12,351 nt of DNA from CAZAAW01 sp964483325 (GTDB lineage Bacteria; Pseudomonadota; Alphaproteobacteria; Rhizobiales; Kaistiaceae): the NCBI GenBank assembly GCA_964483325.1, contig CAZAAW010000044.1, positions 1-12,351 of the forward strand, written 5' to 3'. Shown here in pieces: positions 1 through 6,879 of the stretch. The notes under the pieces were generated by a model. The model was not told the origin of the DNA, made no database searches, and saw only the letters and a list, made by a program, of their open reading frames with translations. Both the position numbers and the translations under genes were made by a program. Position 1 is the stretch's first letter; each line of letters opens with the position of its first letter.

Positions 1-38
1 GCTTCTTCGCACAGAGCAACCAACCCTGCAGATACAAG

Positions 39-150
39 GGGTTCGGCCCTCGGGAATCCTGCCCCGGCGCGGCAGCCGCGTGTCGCCGGCAGTGTCCCTC
101 ACCCGGAAACGCTGCGCGTTTCCGACCTCTCCCACAGGGAGAGGTGAGGC
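39..150. repeat. Partial copy of palindromic intergenic element A (right half)
   Basis: This stretch matches the right half of a palindromic element that is complete at 5434-5610 and also present at 7046-7195. Shared landmarks are a GGTTCGGCC block, CCCTCACCCGGAA, and a closing CCTCTCCC-ACA-GGGAGAGG hairpin at about 126-144. The left half is missing or lies beyond this region's conserved part. I see no gene in positions 1-172. Confidence 0.7.
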
Positions 151-178
151 GCCCCCGGCGACGCGCCAACCTTGCACC

Positions 179-382
179 GGCGCTCCCCACCCGACCCCGG
201 CTTCGCCGGGGCCACCCTCCCCCTTCGGGTGAAGGATAGGCGCCTCTTTCTTCAGGGACAGCACCATCACGGACAGCTCCCCCATCGGGAAGCGCGCACC
301 CATCCCTCACCGGAACGGGGAGAGCCTGCCCCCGGACTTGATCCGGGGGGTGGCGCGCGCCGCAGGCGCGTGACGGGTGGGG
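179..382. repeat. Long inverted pair of element C
   Basis: Two related copies of one GC-rich repeat face each other. The left arm begins GGCGCTCCCCACCCG at 179 and runs to about 243. The right arm runs from about 293 and ends with CGGGTGGGG at 374-382. Each arm carries its own inner hairpin, for example CCCCCGGACTTGATCCGGGG in the right arm. The same arrangement recurs at 2072-2267. The transcript would fold into a long hairpin, so a role in termination or 3'-end protection for the phage-type genes ending at 423 is possible. That role is inferred. Confidence 0.65.
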
Positions 383-422
383 ACCCACGCCGGGCATTTC
401 CCGCACGGCACGCCCCCGCCCC

Positions 423-1310
423 CTACCGCCGCCTCTCCCGCGCCGCCAGCAGGGCGCCGTATTCCGCCTGCAGCTTGGCATCGCCCCAATAGGCCTTGCC
501 GCCGTCCTGGCGCATCAGCGCCTCGATCGCCGCGATGCGCGCCTCGCCGCCGGCGCCCGGCGCCTCGCCGGGGAGCAGCGTCGCGGTCGGCACCAGCGCC
601 AGGGCGATCTGCGCCAGCCAGCCGAGCAGCGCCGGGTCGTCGCCGATGCGGCGGCCGTCGGCGGTGCGGCCGCCCATCAGGCGGTCGAAGCTGCCCTCCG
701 GGGCGTCGGCGAACAGCGCCCGGACGGCATTGACGTTGCGCCGGAAGGCCGGCCCCCAGCTTTCCTGCAACCGCTCCAGCGCCGCGGCGCGGAACGCCTC
801 GTCTCCGTCGGCGCGGTCGGCCTCGATCGCCTCCAGGCGGTCGAAATACCAGCCGGCGGCGCGGTTCACGACCTCCGGCGGCGCCCCGGCCTCGTGCATG
901 GCGGCGGCGAAGCTCGCCAGCACCGGCGCGTCGTCGTCGCCGGCGATGCGCCCGTCCGGCAGGCGGATATCGTAGCCCTCCGGGGTCGCCGGCACGCCGA
1001 GCTCGCGCCGCCAGGCGGCGATCTCCGCCGCCGCGGCGCCCGGCCCCGGCCGCCGCACCCCGGCGCGCTCGCCGAGCTTCTTCTGCGCCGCCTCATAGGC
1101 ATCGGCCAGCGCTGCGACGCTGTCGAAGCGCGACAGCGTCGCCAGCCGCCGCCCGTCGGCGCCGGCAAGCTGCTGCCGCCAGTCTTCCGGCCAGCCGCCC
1201 GCCTGCCGCGCCTCCGGCAGGCCGGCCGGCGCCTCGCCGCCGCTATCCGCCGCCGGCTCCGCCACCGCCAGCGCCGTTCCGTCCGCTTCGCTCATCCCGG
1301 CTTCGTTCAT
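423..1310 (-). CDS. Phage capsid-assembly (scaffold-like) protein
   Basis: The 295-residue protein matches the pattern of scaffold-like proteins found beside capsid genes in tailed phages of proteobacteria. Visible landmarks are an Ala/Glu-rich acidic start (about 1-38), a WPEDWR block leading into a helix ending QKKLGER (about 40-82), the EIAAWRRELGVP...EGYD block (about 97-115), and a helical C-terminus with AYWGD and LQAEYGALLAARERR (about 270-293). Such proteins guide procapsid assembly and are absent from the mature head. The start at 1310 has AGGAG about six bases upstream and overlaps the stop of the preceding gene as ATGA, so the two are translationally coupled. A capsid gene would normally follow, but only intergenic repeats lie downstream. 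The family assignment is by eye from conserved blocks and could be a related non-scaffold virion protein. Confidence 0.65.
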   Translation of the reverse strand: MNEAGMSEADGTALAVAEPAADSGGEAPAGLPEARQAGGWPEDWRQQLAGADGRRLATLSRFDSVAALADAYEAAQKKLGERAGVRRPGPGAAAAEIAAWRRELGVPATPEGYDIRLPDGRIAGDDDAPVLASFAAAMHEAGAPPEVVNRAAGWYFDRLEAIEADRADGDEAFRAAALERLQESWGPAFRRNVNAVRALFADAPEGSFDRLMGGRTADGRRIGDDPALLGWLAQIALALVPTATLLPGEAPGAGGEARIAAIEALMRQDGGKAYWGDAKLQAEYGALLAARERRR

Positions 1311-1621
1311 GCCTGCTCCTTCGCCGCGCCGCCGAGCTTCACCTTCATCAGCTTCACCACCTGCTGGCCGACCGAGCGGCGGCCGAGCAGGTAGCAGCGC
1401 ACATCGTCGCTGCCGGGCACGAAGGGCTCGTCATAGGTCTGGGCGGCGCCGTTGATGATCCACGCCAAAGCGCGCTGCTGCTGCGCCGCGCCGGCGGTGC
1501 CGGCGGCCAGCGCCTGGATGGCGGCGGCATCGGCCACCTGCCACGCCGCCGGGTGCCAGGGCTCATGATGCAGCCGTTCATGATGCAGCGGTACCCGCCG
1601 CGGCCTTGCTTCCCGTGCCAT
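1307..1621 (-). CDS. Bbp19-like phage protein
   Basis: The 104-residue protein has the signature of the Bbp19-like phage family: a helix with ALAWII (51-56), then TYDEPFVPG (62-70), then GRRSVGQQVVKLM (80-92). The biochemical role of this family is unknown to me; members sit in head-morphogenesis modules of podovirus-like prophages. The start at 1621 is preceded by GGAGG nine bases upstream, and the stop overlaps the scaffold-like gene start (ATGA), so both are one transcript. The N-terminus is histidine-rich and encoded partly by a 15-bp tandem duplication at 1564-1593, which gives LHHER followed by LHHEP. No other virion genes are visible upstream, where a plus-strand non-phage gene begins at 1779, so this looks like a two-gene phage remnant or a cargo fragment. 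Confidence 0.6.
   Translation of the reverse strand: MAREARPRRVPLHHERLHHEPWHPAAWQVADAAAIQALAAGTAGAAQQQRALAWIINGAAQTYDEPFVPGSDDVRCYLLGRRSVGQQVVKLMKVKLGGAAKEQA
1564..1593. repeat. 15-bp tandem duplication inside the Bbp19-like gene
   Basis: Two adjacent 15-bp units, CATGATGCAGCCGTT (1564-1578) and CATGATGCAGCGGTA (1579-1593), differ at two positions. The reading frame is kept, producing two copies of an LHHE motif near the protein's start. It resembles a replication-slippage duplication. Confidence 0.8.
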
Positions 1622-1778
1622 GCTCCTTCACCTCCGCCTCTGCCGATCTGCCAGCCTTTGCCGCCAGCTTTTGCCGCCACGCCCGGGCCGGCCGGCGCGT
1701 TTTTGCCTGTGACCCCGGCGCCCGGCGCGCTATTTTCGCCGCCACGGCTTGTCTCCGGCGATGACGAGGGTTGCTGGC

Positions 1779-2051
1779 ATGAGCGAACTGATTGCCTTTT
1801 CCGACGAGCACACGGCACGGCTTCTCGTCGGCCGATTGCAGCAGATGGGCGGCGGGCCGGCCTCGATGTTCGACGTCCAGGAGCATTTCGCGCCGCTCGC
1901 CGGCGCCGCCGAAGCCGCCGGCTGGCTCGCCGCCGAGCGCCACGGCTGGGTCCTCATCGAGGCCCACCCGGATTCGCTATGGCCCGGCGACCGCCTCGTC
2001 ACCCTCACCGCCGCCGGCCGCACCATAACCCCCCGCACCGCCCACGGCTGA
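1779..2051 (+). CDS. Small winged-helix-like protein (hypothetical)
   Basis: This is a 90-residue protein of no family I can name. I chose the ATG at 1779 because GAGGG lies eight bases upstream (1766-1770); an ATG at 1749 in the same frame has no such site. The predicted layout is helix (DEHTARLLVGRLQQM), helix (FDVQEHFAPL), helix (AAEAAGWLAAERHGWV), then a beta wing (DRLVTLTAAGRTI). That order, and the LTAAGR ending, recall the winged-helix domains of MarR/PadR-type regulators, though the protein is at the short end for them. It is divergent from the phage-type genes (157 bp apart), so it could control them; this is inference. A possible -10 (TATTTT, 1731-1736) lies upstream but lacks a convincing -35. 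It is followed immediately by the 2072-2267 inverted pair. Confidence 0.6.
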   Translation: MSELIAFSDEHTARLLVGRLQQMGGGPASMFDVQEHFAPLAGAAEAAGWLAAERHGWVLIEAHPDSLWPGDRLVTLTAAGRTITPRTAHG

Positions 2052-2071
2052 CGGGGGCGCGAGCCGCCCAA

Positions 2072-2267
2072 CGGCGCTCCCCACCCGTCAGCGCTTCGCG
2101 CTGCCACCCCCCGGATCAAGTCCGGGGGCAGGCTCTCCCCGTTCCGGTGAGGGATGGGCGCCTTTTTCGTCGATGCCGCACTCCACATCGGGAAGCGCGC
2201 ACCCATCCCTCACCCGACAGGGGGAGGGTGGCGCGCGCCGTAGGCGCGTGACGGGTGGGGAGCGCCG
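2072..2267. repeat. Long inverted pair of element C with perfect 19-bp ends
   Basis: The outer arms at 2072-2090 and 2249-2267 are perfect 19-bp complements (CGGCGCTCCCCACCCGTCA on the plus strand at the left). The inner ends also pair: GTGAGGGATGGG from 2147 with CCCATCCCTCAC near 2202-2213. The loop is about 35 bp and includes a T5 run at 2163-2167. The pair sits between the stop of the small plus-strand gene (2051) and the stop of the minus-strand CopC-CopD gene (2312), so it could act as a bidirectional terminator for the converging genes. Confidence 0.75.
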
Positions 2268-2311
2268 GTGCAGAAGGCGTACGCCCTCCCCACGCCCGCA
2301 ACACCCGCCCC

Positions 2312-3904
2312 TTACGGCAGCTCCACCTCGCCCACCAGCGTGCGTTCCTCGAAGGCCGACAGGCGCAGCTGCAGCGTCAGGCGCCAGGCGCCGCCGGCCG
2401 GCAGGTAGAACGGCGCCGTCCAGCGCCCGTCGCGCAATTCGGCGGCGCGGCGGATCGGCTCGATGCCGAGCGCCGGGCTGGCCATCTCGGCCGTCACCGC
2501 TTGCGGCGCCAGCGCCTCTCCGGCGCCGTCCATGAGCTCGGCCGTCAGCGTCACCGGCCCGGCGCGGCCGGGCTCCAGCGCCACCATGGCGTGGACGTCG
2601 TCCGCCATCAGCATCGCCTCGACCGCCGCGGCCGGCGCCTCCTGCGCCAGCGCCCGCGGCGGCGGCGTGAAGCGCCAGCCGGCGACGACCGCCAGCACCG
2701 CGACGACAAGCGCCACCTCAGCCGCGATGGCGCGCCGCAGCCGCCGCCCGCCCTCCCCGGCATCGGCGCGGAAGAGCGGCGTCAGCCGGCGGCGGTTGTA
2801 GAGCGCCAGCAGGAGCAGCGCCGCCACCAGCAGCAGCTTGACCCCCAGCAGCCTGCCATAGGCGGTGGTCACGAGATCGGCCGGCGTCGTCACCTGCACC
2901 AGTGCCAGCACGACGCCGGCCAGAAGCAGCACGGCGATCGGCAGCGGGATCGCCGCCGAGAAGCGCCGCAGCGTCGCCGCCGCCTCCGGCCCCGGCCGGC
3001 GCAGCACCGCCGCCAGCGGCAGCAGCGCCCCGGTCCAGAACGCCACGGCAAGCCCATGCAGCGCCACCGCCAGCCACACCAGGCGCTGCGGCGCCTGGCT
3101 GGCATGGCCGCTCAGCGCCAGCGCCGCGCCGATGCCGGCAAAGGCGGCGAGCGCCAGCCAGCGCCCGGCGTGCGGCAGCGCCAGCGCCGCCAGGCCGGCC
3201 AGGCAGGCATAGAAGGCGACCGCCAGCGTCGCGGCATAGGAGCTGCGCGCCGCCAGCCGCCACAGGGCGATGTCGGCGAGCGCCGCCGGGCTCGTGACGC
3301 CGGCAAGGTCCATGCCCTGCAGGCCGAGCGCCAGCGGCACCGACAGCGCCCCGGCGGCCATCAGGCTGCCCAGCGTCTTCGGCAGCGGCAAAGCCCCCGC
3401 CACCAGCCAGCGGCCGAAAAACACCCCGCCGACGCCGAAGAACAGCGCCGCATAGAGCAGCAGCCGGCACAGCCAGATGGCGATGTCGCGGCCTTCCGCG
3501 CCGCTGTCGGCCGCGACGGGCGCCCCACTCGCGGCGCCGATGGAAAAGGTCAGCGTGCCGCCGACCGGATGGCCGTCGGCGGAGACGGCGCGCCAGGTCA
3601 GGAGCCGCGTGCCCTCGCCGGCCAGCGCCGCGGCGAGCTCCGGCCCGGCGGCGACGAGGCTCGGCCCCTCGGCCCGCGCCAGCGGCATGAGGTCGGTGGC
3701 GGCGCCGTCCGGGCCGATCAGCCGCAGCACGGTCGGCTGCACCACCTCGTTGAAGGTAAGCGCCAGCGCGTCGGGGGCGGCGGCAAGCACCGCCCCCTCG
3801 GCCGGCGTCGTCGCCAGCAGCACCGCATGCGCCAGCGCCGGCGCGGCAGACGCCACGCCGGCCAGCATCATGACGAGCCCCGCCGCAAGGCGCAGCCAGC
3901 GCAT
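2312..3904 (-). CDS. CopC-CopD fusion, copper-handling membrane protein (YcnJ type)
   Basis: The 530-residue protein joins a periplasmic CopC domain to a CopD membrane domain, as in B. subtilis YcnJ. A signal peptide (1-25, ending PALA) would leave His26 as the mature N-terminus. His26 with Asp110 and His112 in SADGHPVGG reproduces the His plus Asp-x-His Cu(II) site of CopC. Residues about 140-410 hold eight or so hydrophobic helices (CopD). The remaining 120 residues form a predicted periplasmic beta domain ending WRLTLQLRLSAFEERTLVGEVELP in two parts, similar in outline to YtkA/FixH-like tails. Family knowledge supports copper transfer across or at the inner membrane. It starts 21 bp after the YcnI-like stop, with GAGGGG about nine bases before the ATG, so the two genes are cotranscribed. 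Confidence 0.9.
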   Translation of the reverse strand: MRWLRLAAGLVMMLAGVASAAPALAHAVLLATTPAEGAVLAAAPDALALTFNEVVQPTVLRLIGPDGAATDLMPLARAEGPSLVAAGPELAAALAGEGTRLLTWRAVSADGHPVGGTLTFSIGAASGAPVAADSGAEGRDIAIWLCRLLLYAALFFGVGGVFFGRWLVAGALPLPKTLGSLMAAGALSVPLALGLQGMDLAGVTSPAALADIALWRLAARSSYAATLAVAFYACLAGLAALALPHAGRWLALAAFAGIGAALALSGHASQAPQRLVWLAVALHGLAVAFWTGALLPLAAVLRRPGPEAAATLRRFSAAIPLPIAVLLLAGVVLALVQVTTPADLVTTAYGRLLGVKLLLVAALLLLALYNRRRLTPLFRADAGEGGRRLRRAIAAEVALVVAVLAVVAGWRFTPPPRALAQEAPAAAVEAMLMADDVHAMVALEPGRAGPVTLTAELMDGAGEALAPQAVTAEMASPALGIEPIRRAAELRDGRWTAPFYLPAGGAWRLTLQLRLSAFEERTLVGEVELP

Positions 3905-3925
3905 CGCGGACGCCCCTCGCCGCCG

Positions 3926-4450
3926 CTAATGCGCCGGCGCCGCCGCCTCTGGCGCCCCTGCCGCTGGCGCATTGACGGTGAAGCCCGGCGCCGGCTCCTC
4001 CGGCTCCGGCTGGCCCGCGGCGGGAATGGCGATCCAGGCGTTCTCGCCACTGGCGCAGCTCTGCACCACCGGGAACCAGATGCGGCTGCCCGGCGCTGCG
4101 CCGGCATCGATCTTGGCCCGGATCCAGAACTGGTCGAACCAGGCGTCGGGCAGGTTGCCGCCGGTGAAATGCACCTCGGCGACGCTGCCCGGCTCGGCGC
4201 CGGCGACGATGTCGATGCTCCAGCCGGGCTTGGCGACCGGCTTCACGGCGCTGATCCCCTCCGGGATCTTGATCGCCACGGCGACGGTCGGCGAGCCGGC
4301 GCAGCCATGGCCGGGGCCGAAGCCGAAGAGATTGGTGGTGCCGGGCGCCGCGGCGCCGGTGACGGCAAGCGCCACATGGGCAGAGGCGCCGGCGGGCGCC
4401 AGCAGGAGGGCAGCCGCCGCCAGGGCAGCAAGACGCGGGACGAATGTCAT
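3926..4450 (-). CDS. YcnI-like (DUF1775) periplasmic copper-binding protein
   Basis: The 174-residue protein carries the diagnostic blocks of the DUF1775/YcnI family: GFGPGHGCAGSPT, IKIPEG, VKPVAKPGW, FTGGNLPDAWFDQFWI and VQSCASGENAWIAIP. A signal peptide (1-24, ending GASA) would expose His25 as the first mature residue. In B. subtilis YcnI the N-terminal histidine takes part in Cu(II) binding, so His25 is probably a ligand here. The C-terminus is a Pro/Ala-rich tail ending in histidine, with no membrane anchor visible. The start at 4450 has only a weak AGGGAA ribosome site. Its position between a DUF2946-like gene and a CopC-CopD fusion supports a role in passing copper in the periplasm. 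A weak TTTCG/CGAAA inverted repeat at 4523-4539 lies in the gap upstream, of unknown meaning. Confidence 0.88.
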   Translation of the reverse strand: MTFVPRLAALAAAALLLAPAGASAHVALAVTGAAAPGTTNLFGFGPGHGCAGSPTVAVAIKIPEGISAVKPVAKPGWSIDIVAGAEPGSVAEVHFTGGNLPDAWFDQFWIRAKIDAGAAPGSRIWFPVVQSCASGENAWIAIPAAGQPEPEEPAPGFTVNAPAAGAPEAAAPAH

Positions 4451-4595
4451 GATGAAAGTTCCCTGAGAGCCCGCCGCCGGCGCCGTTTCCACGCGGCGCC
4501 CGAGCGCGGGCATTTGACCGGTTTTCGTGTGTCGCGAAACGCGGCAGCCCGCCGCCGCCCACCGGCATCGCCGGCGGCACGGACGGCAGCCGCCG

Positions 4596-5075
4596 TCAGC
4601 CGATCGGGAACTCCGGCGGCGCCCGGTTGGGCGGCCGCAGCCAGCGCGGCCCGGCCTCCGGCCGCCGCGCCACGGCACCGGGCAGGACGGCAACGACGAC
4701 CGCCCGCTCCAGCCGCCCCGGCGCCGCCGCGGGCACCGGCACGACCTGCGCCGCACAGGGGGCGCAGACGCAGATATTGAGATGACCGTCGCCGGCATCC
4801 CCGGCGCCGCCCGCCACCCCGTCATGCGTACAAAGGACGACCGCCAGCTCCGTCGCCGCCGGCGCCGCCATGGCCGGATGCAGGACGAGCGCCTGCAGCA
4901 GCACCAGCCAGACGCCCAGCACCGCCACCCCCCGCCCCTCGCGCAGCAACGCCCGCAGCACACCGCTCGGCCGCAAAGCGCGCACCCCGACGCGATCCGC
5001 CGCGCCGGCGCCCGGCCCGCTTGCCGAGGTGGTCAAGGATCTGATGGCCAAGGATCTGATGGCAGAGGGTCTCAT
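4596..5075 (-). CDS. DUF2946-like exported protein (copper-associated)
   Basis: This protein has the outline of DUF2946: one hydrophobic N-terminal segment (VAVLGVWLVLLQALVLHPAMA), then LCTHDG, a cysteine cluster (NICVCAPCAA) and a proline-rich end (LRPPNRAPPEFPIG). The function of the family is unknown, but its members often neighbour copper genes, and here a YcnI-like gene follows 145 bp downstream on the same strand. Histidines and cysteines flanking the membrane segment could bind metal; this is inference. The start is uncertain. I give the ATG at 5075 (159 residues), but a GTG at 4961 would give a normal-length signal peptide directly, and in-frame ATGs also occur at 5102, 5132 and 5162 inside a tandem repeat. 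None has a strong ribosome site. The predicted N-terminus includes two 5-residue copies of AIRSL from a 15-bp duplication. Confidence 0.65.
   Translation of the reverse strand: MRPSAIRSLAIRSLTTSASGPGAGAADRVGVRALRPSGVLRALLREGRGVAVLGVWLVLLQALVLHPAMAAPAATELAVVLCTHDGVAGGAGDAGDGHLNICVCAPCAAQVVPVPAAAPGRLERAVVVAVLPGAVARRPEAGPRWLRPPNRAPPEFPIG
5035..5064. repeat. 15-bp tandem duplication at the start of the DUF2946-like gene
   Basis: AAGGATCTGATGGCC (5035-5049) is followed at once by AAGGATCTGATGGCA (5050-5064). If the ATG at 5075 is used, it encodes AIRSL twice near the N-terminus. Confidence 0.85.
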
Positions 5076-5109
5076 GCCGGAAAGGTTCGTGCCCTGTCGC
5101 ATACCGCCG

Positions 5110-5234
5110 GTGTCATGGCCGGCGGGTGTCATGTCTCGCGGGTGATGGCCCGCGAGTGTCATGGCTTGCGAGTGTCATGGCTTGCGAGTGTCATGGCTTT
5201 GCGGGTGTCATAGCTTGCGGTGTCATGGGCGTGA
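5110..5234. repeat. Tandem array, eight units of about 16 bp
   Basis: The consensus unit is GTGTCATGGCTTGCGA. Units start at 5110, 5126, 5142, 5156, 5172, 5188, 5205 and 5220; units 4 and 5 are identical and the others differ by substitutions or one- to two-base gaps. Unit lengths of 14 to 17 bp are not multiples of three throughout, which argues against selection as coding sequence. The array lies just upstream of the copper genes, so it could be a leader, a multi-site protein-binding region, or a neutral minisatellite. Confidence 0.9.
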
Positions 5235-5309
5235 ACTGTCCCTCACCGCCCCGCCGGAAGCAACAGCGACACCCCCCTGCGACCTCCCGCCGCAGCAGGC
5301 GCATGTAGG

Positions 5310-5334
5310 GTGGGCAAGGCAGAGCCTTGCCCAC
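5310..5334. repeat. Perfect 11-bp hairpin in a dispersed GTGGGCAAGGC repeat
   Basis: GTGGGCAAGGC (5310-5320), AGA, GCCTTGCCCAC (5324-5334) form a perfect stem with a 3-base loop. No T run follows on either strand, so it is not a classical intrinsic terminator. From memory, similar GGGTGGGCAA...TTGCCCA palindromes are dispersed in many alphaproteobacterial genomes. Confidence 0.75.
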
Positions 5335-5362
5335 GCGGCCACACCCCATCCCCGCTCCGCGG

Positions 5363-5426
5363 CGTCATGGCCGGACTTGATCCGGCCATCCACGCGAACA
5401 CGGAGTGCGCAGAAAGAAACGCCGCC
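5363..5426. repeat. Left half of palindromic element B
   Basis: This matches the left arm of the 129-bp elements at 7744, 9192, 9476 and 9768, including GTCATG, GGACTTGATCC, CATCCACGCGAACACGGA and the GCAGAAAGAAAC-type linker. The right arm is absent: the sequence passes directly into element A at 5434. This is a mosaic junction between two repeat families. Confidence 0.75.
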
Positions 5427-5433
5427 GGCGCCG

Positions 5434-5610
5434 CTTACCTCTCCCATAGGGAGAGGTCGGGAGCCTTGCCTCGCGCAGCGAGGCTTAGGCGGACGGGTGA
5501 GGGGTTCGGCCGCCGGGATTCCTGCCCCAGCGCCGCAACCGCGCGTCACCGACAGTAACCCTCACCCGGAACGCTGACGCGTTCCGACCCCTCCCGTGGG
5601 GAGAGGTAAG
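5434..5610. repeat. Complete palindromic element A (177 bp)
   Basis: The ends are perfect 12-bp complements: CTTACCTCTCCC at 5434 and GGGAGAGGTAAG at 5599-5610. A CGGGTGAGGG block near 5493 pairs with CCCTCACCCG near 5560. Smaller hairpins sit inside, for example CCTCTCCC-ATA-GGGAGAGG. Other copies are 39-150 (right half) and 7046-7195 (left half and middle). It stands about 30 bp past the end of the MFS gene. With the hairpin at 5310 and the half element at 5363 it accounts for the gene-free stretch 5235-5640. Confidence 0.8.
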
Positions 5611-5640
5611 GCACTGCCTGTTGCCCAGCCCCCCGCCCCC

Positions 5641-6879
5641 CTAAACCGCCGCCGCCACCGCCATTCTCCTTCGTCCCAGCCACAGGATCGCCGCGGCGGC
5701 GAGGGCGAGCCAGGGCAGCAGCAGGAGGTTGAGCGCCTGCCAGCCGAGGGCGCTTTCCAGCGCGCCGGCGCCGAGCGCCGCGAGGAGGCCGGCGAGGAAG
5801 ATCGTCAGGTCGTTGGCCGCCTGCGCCTTGCCCTTCTCGGCGGCGCGGTAGCTCTGCGTCAGCAGGCTGGTGCCGCCGATATAGAGGAAGTTCCAGCCGA
5901 CGCCGAGCAGCACCAGCGCGGCGGAGAAGGAATAGAATCCCGTCCCCGACAGGCTGGCCAGCACATGGCCGGCGAGCAGCATGACGCCGGTGAACATGAC
6001 CCGGAGGACGCCGAAGCGGGCGATCAGCGCGCCGGTGAAGAAGGACGGCAGGAACATGCCCAGCACATGCAGCTGGATGACCGTCGCCGTGTCGTCGAGG
6101 CCGTGATGGTGATGCGCCATGGCGAGCGGCGTCGCGGTCATGGCGAGGATCATGATGCCGTAGCCGGTGACGGCGCCGAACAGCGCCACGAGATAGGCCG
6201 GCTGGCGGACGATGCGGCCGAGCGGCCGCACCTCTCCGCCGTCCTCCGCCCCCGCCGCACCGCGCGGCACCCGCACGCCGAGCAGCACGCCCACCCCGGC
6301 CAGCGACAGCAGCGCCAGGATCAGGAACGAGGCGCTATAGGCCGGGCGCATCAGGTCGCCGCCGAACTGCGCCAGCGCCGGCCCGGCCACGGCGGCGACG
6401 ACGCCGCCGGCCAGCACCAGGGCGATGGCGCGCGGCCGGAAAGCCTCGCTCGCCACCTCGGAGGCGGCGAAGCGGTAGAACTGCGCGAAGGCCTGGTAGG
6501 CGCCGACCAGCAGCGTGCCGAGGCACAGCAGCAGCAGCGATCCGGCGAGAAGCCCGGCCACCGCCACCAGCCCGCCGGCAAGGCCGGCCGCGGCGCCGGC
6601 GACGAAGCCGGTGCGCCGCCCGACCCGCGCCATCCACAGCGACGCCGGCACGATGACGAGGGCGGTGCCGAGGAACATGGTGGCGATCGGCGCCGTCGCC
6701 AGCTCCGGCACCGGCGCCAGCAGGGCGCCGGCAAGGCCGCCGATGGTCATCACCAGCGTCGACACGGTCTGGAACAGCGCCTGCGCCGCCGCCAGCAGGA
6801 AGACCTGCCGGTGCATATCCCGCCCCGACGGCAGCTCGCCAGACCCCAGGTTTTCGGGCGCCAAAGTCTCAGCCGGCAT
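5641..6879 (-). CDS. MFS transporter
   Basis: This is a 12-helix major facilitator protein of 412 residues from the chosen start. Twelve hydrophobic segments can be counted, beginning QVFLLAAAQALFQ and ending LLLLPWLALAAAAILWL. The short loop after helix 2 carries RVGRRTG, a fit to the family's A-type motif, and the second half starts with the GYGIMILAMTATPLAMA helix followed by HHHHGLDD. Four histidines at the membrane face could bind metal or simply be a family trait. The substrate cannot be told from sequence. The open frame reaches 6990, but the first 37 residues are Arg/Pro-rich and look non-native. I chose the ATG at 6879; an ATG at 6816, after GGGGCGGGAT, is an equally possible start just before helix 1. 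It stands alone between two element A repeats. Confidence 0.85.
   Translation of the reverse strand: MPAETLAPENLGSGELPSGRDMHRQVFLLAAAQALFQTVSTLVMTIGGLAGALLAPVPELATAPIATMFLGTALVIVPASLWMARVGRRTGFVAGAAAGLAGGLVAVAGLLAGSLLLLCLGTLLVGAYQAFAQFYRFAASEVASEAFRPRAIALVLAGGVVAAVAGPALAQFGGDLMRPAYSASFLILALLSLAGVGVLLGVRVPRGAAGAEDGGEVRPLGRIVRQPAYLVALFGAVTGYGIMILAMTATPLAMAHHHHGLDDTATVIQLHVLGMFLPSFFTGALIARFGVLRVMFTGVMLLAGHVLASLSGTGFYSFSAALVLLGVGWNFLYIGGTSLLTQSYRAAEKGKAQAANDLTIFLAGLLAALGAGALESALGWQALNLLLLPWLALAAAAILWLGRRRMAVAAAV

Noticed and set aside
1578..1740. Minus-strand frame overlapping the start of the Bbp19-like gene, ending at 1578 with QKLAAKAGRSAEAEVKEHG
   Set aside because: It might be the tail of a further upstream phage gene, but the frame continues antisense through the small plus-strand gene with low-complexity sequence and has no start signal. 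It is kept only as a possibility.
2255..4780. Plus-strand open frame of 841 codons opposite the copper genes
   Set aside because: It is antisense to the CopC-CopD and YcnI-like genes. Its product is Arg/Gln/His-rich low-complexity sequence, as expected from the complementary strand of GC-rich genes, whereas the minus-strand products show clear signal peptides, helices and family motifs.
5310..5334. Intrinsic terminator at the perfect 11-bp hairpin
   Set aside because: The stem is strong but no run of T follows on either strand, and it lies upstream of both neighbouring minus-strand and plus-strand signals. It is reported as a dispersed hairpin repeat instead.
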